Positions 16,187 through 25,185 are shown, counted from the stretch's first letter. The stretch: DNA of 39,604 nt from Lachnospiraceae bacterium (GCA_014804365.1 JAAUZX010000037.1:65438-105041); one strand, 5' to 3'. Made by a program: numbers and translations. Notes: a model not told the origin generated them from the letters alone.

Positions 16187-16634
16187 GGCACACCTCCTGT
16201 ATGTGATACAAAGCGTCAAGAAAATTCTTCTTATATGTCCTGTTTAAGACGATCACCTCATCATTATCCATCATCAGCTTCAGCCGCATATTCAGATCCG
16301 TATTCACACGCTTCACCCTGTACAAGTTCACAATCGTGCTCTTACTGATCTGTACAAATCCATTGCCGCCAAAGCAGTCCAAAAAATGTTTCATACTGTA
16401 ATCCAACTGATACACATCGCCTGCCTGATAAGCAAAAAGCTTGCGGTCAACCGACTCCAGATAATAGATACTGCCTGGCTGCAGCACGCACACTTCGTCT
16501 TCCTTTTTCCCTGTAATGCTCTGCAGTGAGGAAAAGAAATTACGGATAACCTCGATCCGTTCCGTCTCTTCCCGATAATGTATATCAACCCGATCTTCCC
16601 GCAAAGAAGAATCTCTGTTAAAGCTTACACGCAT
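16170..16634 (-). CDS. LytTR DNA-binding domain regulator
   Basis: Transcription factor of 154 aa without a receiver domain. Residues from about 45 to the end form the LytTR fold (YYLESVDRKLFAYQAGDVYQLDYS, then FVQISKSTIVNLYRVKRV and VIVLNRTYKKNFLDAL). AAGAGGTG precedes the ATG. First gene of a three-gene operon with DUF3021 and the CPBP-like protein. Such pairs are usually autoregulated one-component systems under membrane control. Confidence 0.9.
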   Translation of the reverse strand: MRVSFNRDSSLREDRVDIHYREETERIEVIRNFFSSLQSITGKKEDEVCVLQPGSIYYLESVDRKLFAYQAGDVYQLDYSMKHFLDCFGGNGFVQISKSTIVNLYRVKRVNTDLNMRLKLMMDNDEVIVLNRTYKKNFLDALYHIQEVCHEKDC

Positions 16635-16877
16635 CTTGTCACCTCTTTTTTACTTTACCGCTTTTATTCCTATATCCTGCATCGCCGTTTCTGATTCGAT
16701 TCTACCTTTTTTCAAAAAAAGCGCAAGGACTTCCCGCACAAGCTGCAATCTGCACCGCACATCTTGCAATTTACAGCCGCCTGCGCTCTGTTCGTAACAT
16801 GTATTTCCTTAAATAATTCAGTGGTTTGTATTTTCTTGAAATGTAAGAGATAATTTCCTATAGAAAAAAGATTCTTA
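16635..16877. other. Intergenic stretch between LytTR operon and kinase terminator
   Basis: No convincing gene. A Cys-containing frame (16712-16897, minus) starts with GTG inside the kinase terminator and has no ribosome site, so it is not called. A TAGAAT box about 60 bp upstream of LytTR on the minus strand, with a poor TTGCGC 16 bp before it, is the only promoter candidate seen. Confidence 0.4.
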
Positions 16878-16921
16878 ATTTCCGGGAAATTCCGCACGGA
16901 CGGCGGATATTTCCCGGAAAT
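16878..16921 (-). terminator. Terminator of the hybrid kinase gene
   Basis: Perfect 13-bp arms ATTTCCGGGAAAT (16878-16890) and ATTTCCCGGAAAT (16909-16921), with inner CCGC/CGG pairing. On the minus strand a TCTTTTTTC tract follows a few bases later. It lies 14 bp after the kinase stop. Confidence 0.65.
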
Positions 16922-16934
16922 GCCTGACTCAGTA

Positions 16935-19900
16935 TTAATGCAAATAATTGCGAAGCACTTCTATAAAATGCTCTATGTCAAGCGGCTTCGCAATATGTGC
17001 ATTCATGCCGCTCTTTAATGCCGTTTCTTTATCTTCCTCCAGCGCATTGGCTGTCATCGCAATAATCGGCAGCGTCTTTACATCCTCTCGCTCCAATGAT
17101 CTGATCGCACGCGTCGCTTCATACCCATTCATGATCGGCATCTGCACATCCATCAGAACCACATCGTAATAATTCTCTTCGGATTTCTGCACCATCTCAA
17201 CAGCGTCTGTTCCGTCCGGAGCAGTCTCCACGATAAAGCCGCTTTCCGTCAGAATCACTTCCGCAATCTCACGGTTCATTTCAATATCCTCCACGACAAG
17301 TACACGTTTTCCGCTGAAATCGGCCTGTGTCCATACCGCCTCCTGTTTTTCTTCCTTGTCACTGTAATGATTTGCCGCAAGCAGCGCACTCTTCAAATCC
17401 GACATAAAGAGAGGTTTTGCGCAAAAAGCGGTAACCCCAGCTTCCTTGGCGTCCTCCTCAATATCCGTCCAATCATACGCCGTCAGAACGATAATCGGCA
17501 TCTCATCTCCCACAACGCTGCGGATCTTCCTGGCCGTCTCGATTCCGCTCATTTCCGGCATCTGCCAGTCAATAATGTAAGTGTGGAAAGAGTCTCCCTC
17601 ATCCCGTGCGATCTTTGCCCGGTGTACGGCTTCACGCCCGGAGGTCGTCCATTCCGGCCGCATACCGATCGTCTTTAACATCTTGCTCACACTGTCACAG
17701 ACATTGAAATCATCGTCAACAACAAGCGTGCGCAATCCCTCGAGTTCTTTGATCTGCTCCGCATTCTTCTCCACATCCTGAAGCTTCAGCGTCAGATTTA
17801 CGGTAAAGGTGCTTCCCTTGCCGACCTCACTTTCCACCGTAATCGTACCGTTCATCATCTCAATAATATTCTTGGTGATTGCCATGCCGAGTCCGGTGCC
17901 CTGAATACCGCTGCGCGTCGTCGTGCTCTCTCTCTCAAACGGTTCGAAGATGTGCTCCACAAATTCCCGCGACATACCTATTCCGTTATCCTTAATAATA
18001 AAAACATAATCGCCGTAGCCATGCTTGAAGGTCGTATTCTGCATAATGCGGAAAGACACTGTGCCGCCGGCAGGCGTATATTTGATCGCATTGCTCATCA
18101 GATTGATAAATATCTGATTCAGCTTCAGGGGATCTGCGATTACATCTTCATTGGTAACTTCAAAGGTGTCAATAAACATATCCAGCTGTTTCGCCTTAAC
18201 CTGCGGCTGTATGATATTCACCAGATTATGCATGAGCTCCGAAATATTACACTCCTGGTCATGGATCTGCATCTTTCCGCTTTCAATACGGCTCATGTCC
18301 AGAATATCATTAATCAGACTAAGCAAATGATTACTGGAGGACAGAACCTTCTGCAGACAGTCGCTGACCTGCTCCTTATTGTCGATCCTGCTGGCCGCAA
18401 TCGTTGCAAACCCGATGATCGCATTCATAGGCGTCCTGATATCGTGGCTCATATTGGACAGGAATGTGGTCTTCGCCTGATTCGCATGCTGCGCCTGCAT
18501 CAAGGCATCCTGCAAAGCCTGCGTCTGCTCGCGCTGCCTGATGACCTGTTCCGTGATATCCCTTGACACCACCATCACAATCAGCTCTCCGGTGATATCA
18601 TCCTGTGCTATGAAGAATGACTGGCGCACGCACACCTGACCCTCTTCGTCTCCCATCTTGCACCAGAAATCGATATCTACCTCTCCTTCGCCCTGTTCAT
18701 AGCTCTTTTTCAAATATTCTACATTCGCTGTTCCGGCATAATCCTCCAATGATTCCGGAAGAATAAACTGTTCCCATCTGTCAAAGAAGTCGGAAGCTTT
18801 ACAAGGAGCGCTGAGTCCTGCCTGTTCCAGCAGCGAAATCTGTCCCTCATCCGTCACGCGGACGATATCCTGCTCAATCAGATCCTTAGTCAGGTTAAAC
18901 TCAAAAGTGCAGAAGGAGTTCGATGTGACCGCAAGCCTGTACTGTCTTTCCTTACGGTTCATAGCGGAGACTTCTTCCTGTCTGCGAAGCTCTCTTAACT
19001 TCATCTCCGTAACATTCTGGCGAACATAGAGAATCTTGGATACCCTGCCGTCTCTGCGTTCCAGACAAACAGCGATCAGGTGCTCCCATTGTTCTTCACC
19101 GTTACGCATAACATGACACTCATAAGTGAAAGTTTCCTTATCCGCAAGACTTTCTATAATGGAATGAATTCCGAAAGCCTGCCTGAACTCTTCCTTCCCC
19201 TCATCTCCGATAATATCCCTGCTGTGGGTCTCCACGATCGAAGCGTAATCTCCTTCCTCAGCCAGTCGATTGTCTAACGGACTCACACCCGCGGTATAAA
19301 AATATGTATCCGTCTCCAGATCCACCACAAAATACCTCGAAAGGAAAAGTGTATTCAACCCTTTCAGCACATAGTTGACACGCTGGTTTTCACTCTCCAG
19401 CTTTTTCTTCTCCATGCCCGCCCGTAGAATCATTAAAACAACATAGACCGCGCACAGAATAAGCAGAATTACTTCCAGACGAATCCCCGCAAGATTAGCC
19501 TTTTCTACCATACTCTGCGTAATATTCTGCGGAAATGTCTGTATCAGGACGTATCGGTCGTCAAGAAGATAAGTGACACAGAGATTATCTGTTTTGCTGC
19601 CTTCATGACATACGAATGAACCGTGTCCGCCATTTTGAAATACGCCTTGCGCAGACACAGCCGTTTCACCGTCAATGGTGCCTGACTCTGTCAAACGATC
19701 CAAAATATTTCCCTCATAACTCTCTCCGTCGGTGCTGGCAATCACTCTGCCATCCGGCATACACAGAAATATATCAGCGGTCTCACCGAAGTACGTGGCA
19801 TAGAGCAGATTCTTCAGATATTCCTCTGCAGTATAGGAACCCCGGACCACGCCGATAATCTCTCCCTCAAACCGTACCGGCGCGAAAAAACTGATTCTCG

Positions 19901-20339
19901 TCCCGCCGTCCTCAAAACGAGGATCGAATATGATTGAGATGCCGCTCTCCCCGTTTATGCCGAGTTGATAGTAGTCCCGGTCTGTCACATCGGCCGTCCT
20001 TCCATCGGAAGAGTGCGCTGTTCCGTCCATATCCGTAAACCGGATTGTATCGAATGCGGAGTTCATCTCTATCTCTTTCAGCGTCTCAACATCAATCGTA
20101 GGGCTTGACAGGCCTTTGCTTATGAAATATGCATACGAGTTAATCAGATTCAATCCGCCCCTGAATTCCTCTTCGATCTGATATGCTGTCTGGTGCACCG
20201 CATCCTCAGCATAGTTCCTGTTCTGTTCCGTAATACGTGCCCGATTCTGCTCCGTATACCAGTAGAATAAAACAATCACAAATACGAGCAAAATAACTGC
20301 GTACAGAACCGGCTGTAACAATTTTGTTCTTTTTCTCAT
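16935..20339 (-). CDS. Hybrid sensor histidine kinase with two receiver domains
   Basis: A 1134-residue membrane sensor. Order: TM1 (about 10-28); extracellular dCache-like sensor (about 40-285); TM2 (about 288-306); two PAS-like regions (about 325-445 and 465-600); HisKA with phospho-acceptor H632 (SHDIRTPMN); HATPase with N-box NLMSNAIKY (746-754), G1 DNGIG (784-788) and G2 GTGLG (814-818). Receiver 1 has acidic D875-D877, phospho-site D924 and K975. Receiver 2 has E1017/D1018, phospho-site D1064 and K1118. No HPt or DNA-binding output domain is in the chain, and none is encoded beside it, so signalling must pass to a partner elsewhere. AAGGAG precedes the ATG. Confidence 0.95.
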   Translation of the reverse strand: MRKRTKLLQPVLYAVILLVFVIVLFYWYTEQNRARITEQNRNYAEDAVHQTAYQIEEEFRGGLNLINSYAYFISKGLSSPTIDVETLKEIEMNSAFDTIRFTDMDGTAHSSDGRTADVTDRDYYQLGINGESGISIIFDPRFEDGGTRISFFAPVRFEGEIIGVVRGSYTAEEYLKNLLYATYFGETADIFLCMPDGRVIASTDGESYEGNILDRLTESGTIDGETAVSAQGVFQNGGHGSFVCHEGSKTDNLCVTYLLDDRYVLIQTFPQNITQSMVEKANLAGIRLEVILLILCAVYVVLMILRAGMEKKKLESENQRVNYVLKGLNTLFLSRYFVVDLETDTYFYTAGVSPLDNRLAEEGDYASIVETHSRDIIGDEGKEEFRQAFGIHSIIESLADKETFTYECHVMRNGEEQWEHLIAVCLERRDGRVSKILYVRQNVTEMKLRELRRQEEVSAMNRKERQYRLAVTSNSFCTFEFNLTKDLIEQDIVRVTDEGQISLLEQAGLSAPCKASDFFDRWEQFILPESLEDYAGTANVEYLKKSYEQGEGEVDIDFWCKMGDEEGQVCVRQSFFIAQDDITGELIVMVVSRDITEQVIRQREQTQALQDALMQAQHANQAKTTFLSNMSHDIRTPMNAIIGFATIAASRIDNKEQVSDCLQKVLSSSNHLLSLINDILDMSRIESGKMQIHDQECNISELMHNLVNIIQPQVKAKQLDMFIDTFEVTNEDVIADPLKLNQIFINLMSNAIKYTPAGGTVSFRIMQNTTFKHGYGDYVFIIKDNGIGMSREFVEHIFEPFERESTTTRSGIQGTGLGMAITKNIIEMMNGTITVESEVGKGSTFTVNLTLKLQDVEKNAEQIKELEGLRTLVVDDDFNVCDSVSKMLKTIGMRPEWTTSGREAVHRAKIARDEGDSFHTYIIDWQMPEMSGIETARKIRSVVGDEMPIIVLTAYDWTDIEEDAKEAGVTAFCAKPLFMSDLKSALLAANHYSDKEEKQEAVWTQADFSGKRVLVVEDIEMNREIAEVILTESGFIVETAPDGTDAVEMVQKSEENYYDVVLMDVQMPIMNGYEATRAIRSLEREDVKTLPIIAMTANALEEDKETALKSGMNAHIAKPLDIEHFIEVLRNYLH

Positions 20340-20370
20340 AATATTTTCTCCTTAATAGCGGATATTTCAT

Positions 20371-20399
20371 ATTGTAAAGTCTCTTTGCGTATGTAGCAA
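20371..20399 (-). promoter_or_regulatory. Promoter of the hybrid kinase gene
   Basis: On the minus strand TTGCTA (20394-20399), a 17-bp spacer and TACAAT (20371-20376), 32 bp before the start codon. The partial repeat copy (20403-20447) abuts its upstream side. Confidence 0.6.
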
Positions 20400-20402
20400 A
20401 AT

Positions 20403-20447
20403 TTCGTAACCGTTCATAACCCTGTTCTTCACAGTTACGAAGATGCA
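20403..20447. repeat. Degenerate partial copy of the 20526-20684 element
   Basis: Starting at 20406, GTAACCGTTCATAACC, then TTCTTCACAGTTACGAAGATGC, aligns with the left end of the full element (GTAACAGTTCAGCC, then TTCACTGTTACGGAATCTGC) with a few changes and a two-base gap. It keeps an inverted pair of its own, TTCGTAAC (20403-20410) and GTTACGAA (20434-20441). Confidence 0.55.
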
Positions 20448-20525
20448 CAGTTACAAAATTTCTTTATGATTATAGCAATATATTTGTGTTTTTTCAATGT
20501 TTTACGGTACAAGATAAGTACCTGC

Positions 20526-20684
20526 GTAACAGTTCAGCCTTGCTTCACTGTTACGGAATCTGCCAGTCGAGCGTGGCTCGATTTTTCCAAGTCTCCTTCG
20601 GCGAGGGGCAGATTCCCTCTTGGCAAAATATACACGTTTTCACGGACTTTGCAGCAAGTGCAAAGTCCTGGGCTGAACTGTTAC
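20526..20684. repeat. 159-bp multi-hairpin element with 14-bp terminal inverted repeats
   Basis: The ends GTAACAGTTCAGCC (20526-20539) and GGCTGAACTGTTAC (20671-20684) are perfect inverted repeats. Inside are three perfect stems: GGAATCTGCC (20555-20564) with GGCAGATTCC (20607-20616); TCGAGC/GCTCGA (20567-20572, 20576-20581) nested within it; and GGACTTTGCA (20644-20653) with TGCAAAGTCC (20659-20668). A competing left-end stem CGTAACAGT/ACTGTTACG is also possible. No coding frame with a ribosome site and no clear target-site duplication. It could be a MITE/REP-like mobile element or a structured RNA. Confidence 0.75.
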
Positions 20685-20730
20685 ATCAAATGTACAAATT
20701 TAAAAACATAATGCTTTTTTCTTCATATAG

Positions 20731-20739
20731 TGCTATATT
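20731..20739 (+). promoter_or_regulatory. Extended -10 before trkA
   Basis: TGCTATATT gives TG plus a TATATT box at 20734-20739, about 90 bp before the trkA start. The -35 region is weak. Confidence 0.4.
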
Positions 20740-20831
20740 ATAGTTGCATAATGGTTTCATATGTCATTTTACGACAGACGTACCGGAAACGCTGCACATG
20801 GACAACAGGCGCGTTTCGGAATGGAGATATC

Positions 20832-22232
20832 ATGTTTGGGAAAAAAAATACTGTTGAACAAGGATTAAAAATTATCATAGTGGGCTGCGGCAAGGTCGGC
20901 AAGACGCTGATTGCACAGCTGATCAAAGAGGGGCACGATATTACCCTGATCGACAGCAATCCGCAGAAAATTCAAGAGCTGACAAATCTGTATGATGTCA
21001 TGGGCATCGTCGGCAACGGCGCCAGCTTCAGCGTACAGATCGAAGCCGGCATCGAGAATAGCGATTTGATCATTGCAGTCACCGATTCCGACGAGCTGAA
21101 CCTACTGTGCTGCACGGTTGCCAAGCGTGTCGGTAACTGTTCCGCCATCGCCAGAGTCCGCACGCCTGACTACAGCAAAGAAGCCAACTATCTGCGTGAA
21201 AAATTAGGTCTCGCCATGATCATAAATCCGGAACTGGAAGCGGCTGCGGAGGCCGCACGTATCCTATTTCTTCCCACTGCGCTGGAAGTGAGCACCTTCG
21301 CGCACGGACAGGTGGAAATGATCAAGTTCAAGGTTCCTGATAACAACCAGCTAGACGGCATGACCATCGTCGAGCTTGGTCGCGCACTGGGCAAAAACAT
21401 CGCCGACAATATTCTGATCTGCGCTGTGGAGCGCGATCGTGACATCCATATACCCTCAGGTAATTTCCGCATACAGAAGGGGGATCTGCTTTCCTTCGTC
21501 GCCTCCAGAGCGAATGCAAAAGTCTTCTTGAAAAAAATAGGTTTCAAGACACATGCGGTTAAGAACACGATGATCATTGGCGGGGGCAAGTCTGCATACT
21601 ATCTGGCTTCCCAGCTTCTACATATGGGAATCTCCGTGAAGATTATCGAGAGCAATCCGAAACGCTGTGAAGAGTTGAGCATCCTGCTGCCTAAGGCGAT
21701 CATCATCAACGGAGACGGCACGAACGAGGAACTCCTCAAGGAAGAGGGCATCGAGTATGCGGAATCTTTCGTTCCTCTGACCGGTATTGATGAAGAAAAC
21801 ATCATGCTGACACTTCACGCCAAGATGGTCTCACAGGCCAAAGTAATCACGAAAATCAACCGGATTACTTTTGATGACGTAGTAGACAGTCTGGACTTAG
21901 GCAGTGTCATTTATCCGAAATTCATTACCTCCGAGACGATTATTGCCTATGTGCGTGCTAAGAAAGATTCTATGAACAGCAATATCGAAACGCTCTATCA
22001 CATGTTTGATTCGCGTGTGGAAGCGATTGAATTCCGTGTGGAGAAGGAATCCAAGGTCACAAATACCCCTTTGGCCAAACTTTCTCTTAAACAGGGGCTG
22101 TTGATCTCATTTATCTATCGAAACGGCTCCATTATCATCCCCAGCGGTCAGGATTCGATCGAGGTCGGTGACACGGTTATGATCGTCACCACGCACACGG
22201 GATTCAACACGATACAAGATATACTGAGATAG
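20832..22232 (+). CDS. trkA: Trk system potassium uptake protein TrkA
   Basis: Cytoplasmic gating subunit of the Trk potassium importer, 466 aa. It has the classic double RCK layout. The first NAD-binding Rossmann domain has G18-C-G20-x2-G23 and acidic D41 at the end of strand 2, followed by a TrkA_C domain. A second Rossmann domain begins NTMIIGGGKSAYYLASQL, with E in IIESNPKRC, followed by a second TrkA_C domain. A frame open from 20730 would add 34 residues, but GGAATGGAG is placed for the ATG at 20832 and the family starts there. trkH follows after 13 bp. Confidence 0.95.
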   Translation: MFGKKNTVEQGLKIIIVGCGKVGKTLIAQLIKEGHDITLIDSNPQKIQELTNLYDVMGIVGNGASFSVQIEAGIENSDLIIAVTDSDELNLLCCTVAKRVGNCSAIARVRTPDYSKEANYLREKLGLAMIINPELEAAAEAARILFLPTALEVSTFAHGQVEMIKFKVPDNNQLDGMTIVELGRALGKNIADNILICAVERDRDIHIPSGNFRIQKGDLLSFVASRANAKVFLKKIGFKTHAVKNTMIIGGGKSAYYLASQLLHMGISVKIIESNPKRCEELSILLPKAIIINGDGTNEELLKEEGIEYAESFVPLTGIDEENIMLTLHAKMVSQAKVITKINRITFDDVVDSLDLGSVIYPKFITSETIIAYVRAKKDSMNSNIETLYHMFDSRVEAIEFRVEKESKVTNTPLAKLSLKQGLLISFIYRNGSIIIPSGQDSIEVGDTVMIVTTHTGFNTIQDILR

Positions 22233-22245
22233 AGGGCATGTGGAA

Positions 22246-23727
22246 ATGAACAGTTCAATTATTCGATTTATTTTAGGATATGTTTTAAAAACGGAAGCGG
22301 CATTACTGCTGCTTCCCTGTTTGATCGCACTGATTTATTCCGAAAAAGAAGGTCTATGGTATTTGCCCGTAGCAGCACTCTGTCTGCTGCTCGGAATGCT
22401 GATGACACGGCGCAAACCGGCAAACTCTGTCTTTTATCTGAAGGAAGGCTGTATCGCCACCTCTCTCAGCTGGATACTCCTCAGTTTCTTCGGTTGTCTT
22501 CCCTTCTGTCTTACGGGTGAGATCCCTTCCTTTACGGACGCTTTATTCGAGACGATCTCCGGCTTTACTACCACCGGTGCCAGCATCTTAAGCGATGTGG
22601 AGGCACTCTCCCACTGTTCCTTGTTCTGGCGTAGCTTCACGCACTGGATCGGCGGCATGGGCGTTCTGGTTTTCCTGCTGGCTATCGTTCCCTTAAGTGG
22701 GGGCTCCAATATTAACCTCATGCGTGCGGAGAGCCCCGGCCCTTCAGTCGGCAAACTGGTGCCTAAGGTAAAATATACGGCACGAATCCTCTACCTGATC
22801 TACCTCGGCATGACTGTCATAGAAGCGATCCTTCTTCTGATCGGCAGAATGCCTTTGTTTGATGCTGTATGTATCAGCTTCGGCACTGCCGGAACCGGTG
22901 GTTTCGGTATTAAAAGTGACAGCATGGCAAGCTGCTCGCCCTACTTACAGTGGGTTGTTACGATTTTCATGATTCTGTTCGGCATTAACTTCAATGCCTA
23001 TTATCTGATTATATTCGGAAAGATCAAGAGAGCCTTAAAGATGGAAGAAATCCGCTACTATCTGTTGATTATTGTGGTCAGCGTTGCGATTATTTTCCTC
23101 AATATTCTGGGTACCTGCGCAGATGCGTTCGAGGCGCTGACACAGTCGGCTTTCCAGGTTGCCTCCATTATCACCACCACCGGATTCTCTACAACCAATT
23201 TCGACACATGGGCGGCTACTTCTAAAATCGTTCTCGTCCTGCTCATGTTTGTGGGCGCCTGCGCGGGCAGTACCGGCGGCGGCATCAAAGTATCCCGCTT
23301 CGTAATACTTTTTAAGACAGTAAAGAAGGAATTCACTTCCTATATCCATCCCAAGAGTATTAAAAAGATCAAAATGGACGATAAGCCCGTGGAGCATGAG
23401 ATCATACGCACGATCAATGTATATCTCATTACTTTCACGCTTCTGTTCGTCCTGTCCGTATTTCTGATTTCATTCGACGGTACGGATCTGGTAACGACTT
23501 TCACGGCAGTAGCCGCTACCATCAACAACATCGGACCCGGTCTTGCAATGGTAGGGCCGATGGAGAACTTCGGCTTCTTCTCACACGTTTCCAAGTATGT
23601 CCTTATGTTTGACATGCTGGCCGGAAGACTGGAACTGTTTCCGCTGCTGTTGCTCTTCCATCCGACGATCTGGAAAGATTTGTTTGCTTATAAGCGAAGT
23701 GTGCACAGCCTTAAGAAAAATAAGTGA
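22246..23727 (+). CDS. trkH: Trk system potassium transporter TrkH
   Basis: Membrane pore subunit for potassium uptake, 493 aa, with four M1-P-M2 repeats. Selectivity-filter regions are visible: SGFTTTGASIL, GTAGTGGFG, TTTGFSTTNFDTW and AATINNIGPGL. GSTGGGIKVSR marks the third repeat. A GTG at 22240 and the ATG at 22246 are both in frame; GAGGG at 22232-22236 is better spaced for the ATG. It forms a two-gene operon with trkA. Confidence 0.95.
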   Translation: MNSSIIRFILGYVLKTEAALLLLPCLIALIYSEKEGLWYLPVAALCLLLGMLMTRRKPANSVFYLKEGCIATSLSWILLSFFGCLPFCLTGEIPSFTDALFETISGFTTTGASILSDVEALSHCSLFWRSFTHWIGGMGVLVFLLAIVPLSGGSNINLMRAESPGPSVGKLVPKVKYTARILYLIYLGMTVIEAILLLIGRMPLFDAVCISFGTAGTGGFGIKSDSMASCSPYLQWVVTIFMILFGINFNAYYLIIFGKIKRALKMEEIRYYLLIIVVSVAIIFLNILGTCADAFEALTQSAFQVASIITTTGFSTTNFDTWAATSKIVLVLLMFVGACAGSTGGGIKVSRFVILFKTVKKEFTSYIHPKSIKKIKMDDKPVEHEIIRTINVYLITFTLLFVLSVFLISFDGTDLVTTFTAVAATINNIGPGLAMVGPMENFGFFSHVSKYVLMFDMLAGRLELFPLLLLFHPTIWKDLFAYKRSVHSLKKNK

Positions 23728-23797
23728 GCGTTCTGGCTTTTCAAGTCAATCGCTTAGAAAATCTATTAAAAAAATAACATTCCTTTCGAGTTCTTAC

Positions 23798-24715
23798 TCA
23801 TCGTCCTGCCGCTACTGCCAGCTCCTCCTTAGTACACTTGGCAATTTTAAGCACCAATGATTCCTCCATGCCCTCCTCCAGCATCTGGCGTAGAATCGAG
23901 ATTCTTCCCCTCCGCTCGCCTTCCTTTATTCCTTCTTCTTTTCCTTCCATCTTCATATCTTCCATCAATTCATCAAACGCCTGGCACATTTCTATTCCCT
24001 CCATCTTTACCTTGGGCATCAGCCTTTTCCTGTCTATATGTACCGCTATCGCTTGTACTGCTTCCGGTTCAAGGTTATGGAACCGCTCTGAATGGCACAA
24101 CTCATTCAGTTTCTTTTTGTCTTTCCTGCACTGCAGTGCCTGAAAAAATTCCCTTAGATCGGTTTCATAATCCTTCGCATTTACATAATCAGCTTCCGCC
24201 AAATAAAAATCATATTCAGGAATCCTCAGATCTGTTATCCTCTGTATTATACTTGGAATCCGGAACAGTTCTGACAACTGTTTCCTTCCCTCCCAGTGGT
24301 CAGTCCCCAGATATAGCACTACTGTTACAACAGGCATGAGAACATCTTCCGTTTTTAGCCGACTCTTTCTCTCCCTGTATCCATCTGCCATTACGTCTCC
24401 CTTATGCGATCCGACAAGCTTACAAATCTGTTGCTCGTATTCACATGCGTCATAAACCATCACACGCTCCGGCATACTGTAATCAGACTCTGTCTCTAAC
24501 TCCAAGCTGTACAAGATATGGTATACTACATCCTTCATGAAAACATCCCGGTGCTTATCTGCATTCCCAAATAGTGAAGGATATTCCCTTTCCACCGGAA
24601 CCAGATTCTCTGGCAAAAGGATCTTTTCGCCATGATAAAGTACCGAATTTATTAACTCCGCAAACCTGACAGTATCCCTGAAATAAATCTTCCCTACGGT
24701 ATCTTTCTTCCCCAT
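23798..24715 (-). CDS. Rpn family / PD-(D/E)XK transposase-like protein
   Basis: A 305-residue member of the Rpn/YhgA-like family, thought to act as recombination-promoting nucleases. The N-terminus (MGKKDTVGKIYFRDTVRFAELINSVLY) and HRDVF with D57 are typical. In the usual IENQxxIHYAMPVR block this protein has LELETESDYSMPER: E72 aligns with the catalytic Glu, but the Gln two residues on is replaced by E74. A charged EGKEEGIKEGERRGR repeat precedes the C-terminal LRQMLEEGMEESLVLKIAKCTKEEL, as in relatives. The frame opens with GTG at 24844 but without a ribosome site; GGAAAGAAG precedes the ATG at 24715. Confidence 0.85.
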   Translation of the reverse strand: MGKKDTVGKIYFRDTVRFAELINSVLYHGEKILLPENLVPVEREYPSLFGNADKHRDVFMKDVVYHILYSLELETESDYSMPERVMVYDACEYEQQICKLVGSHKGDVMADGYRERKSRLKTEDVLMPVVTVVLYLGTDHWEGRKQLSELFRIPSIIQRITDLRIPEYDFYLAEADYVNAKDYETDLREFFQALQCRKDKKKLNELCHSERFHNLEPEAVQAIAVHIDRKRLMPKVKMEGIEMCQAFDELMEDMKMEGKEEGIKEGERRGRISILRQMLEEGMEESLVLKIAKCTKEELAVAAGR

Positions 24716-24868
24716 ATGCTTCTTTCCGGCTGTATCATATGCTGTTATAGCACCCAGCCATTCTCCCTTATTCTGTGAAATATGGCTGATTCGCCGATAT
24801 CGGATTGCCCGACCTGATGTCCTGAACAGGACATTGAATTTCACTGTATAATCGCTTTGATTAAATAG

Positions 24869-24897
24869 ATTATATGAAATTATATTCTAACTGTCAA
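24869..24897 (-). promoter_or_regulatory. Perfect consensus promoter of the Rpn-like gene
   Basis: On the minus strand TTGACA (24892-24897), exactly 17 bp, and TATAAT (24869-24874). The predicted leader is about 150 nt long and includes a GTCCTG/CAGGAC hairpin near its start. The rest of the gap up to 25185 holds only a gene relic. Confidence 0.75.
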
Positions 24898-24972
24898 TAA
24901 AATAATTTAATATTAATTGACGTTTTATCGTTTATTCAAACAAGGACTATCTTTAATACATCATTTCCGTAT

Positions 24973-25062
24973 CTATATCCGCAATGGATTTTTTACCTCG
25001 GCATATTTCGCAATCTCATATACTTCCACAGGCGCAGTGTTCTTATAATCCGAAATGATTTT
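24973..25062 (-). pseudogene. Unidentified C-terminal gene relic
   Basis: About 30 codons with protein-like composition (KIISDYKNTAPVEVYEIAKY, then AEVKNPLRI and a stop), preceded in frame by a TGA and lacking a start or ribosome site. It looks like the tail of a lost gene. The parent family was not recognised. Confidence 0.3.
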
Positions 25063-25185
25063 TTGCTTCCTATTTCAGTGAATATAAAATAACCGAAACT
25101 TATTTTATATCCAAAATACATATTTATTGCTCATTATAAATGGTACACAATTCCGAAAAGGGAGCAAAACATTAGGCAATATCCC

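Noticed and set aside
16712..16897. Small Cys-containing frame (MCGADCSLCG) on the minus strand
   Set aside because: Its GTG start lies inside the kinase terminator hairpin and lacks a ribosome site.
17952..18566. 204-codon frame on the plus strand
   Set aside because: Shadow of the histidine kinase core.
20526..20684. Known riboswitch (such as the c-di-AMP ydaO class) before trkA
   Set aside because: The stems and end repeats do not resemble ydaO, and the likely trkA promoter lies downstream of the element.
20466..20743. Two overlapping 81- and 85-codon frames in the kinase-trkA gap
   Set aside because: They run through the inverted repeats of the 159-bp element and have no ribosome site.
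24716..24844. 43-residue N-terminal extension of the Rpn-like protein from a GTG
   Set aside because: No ribosome site, crosses a leader hairpin and is unlike the family N-terminus, which fits the ATG at 24715.
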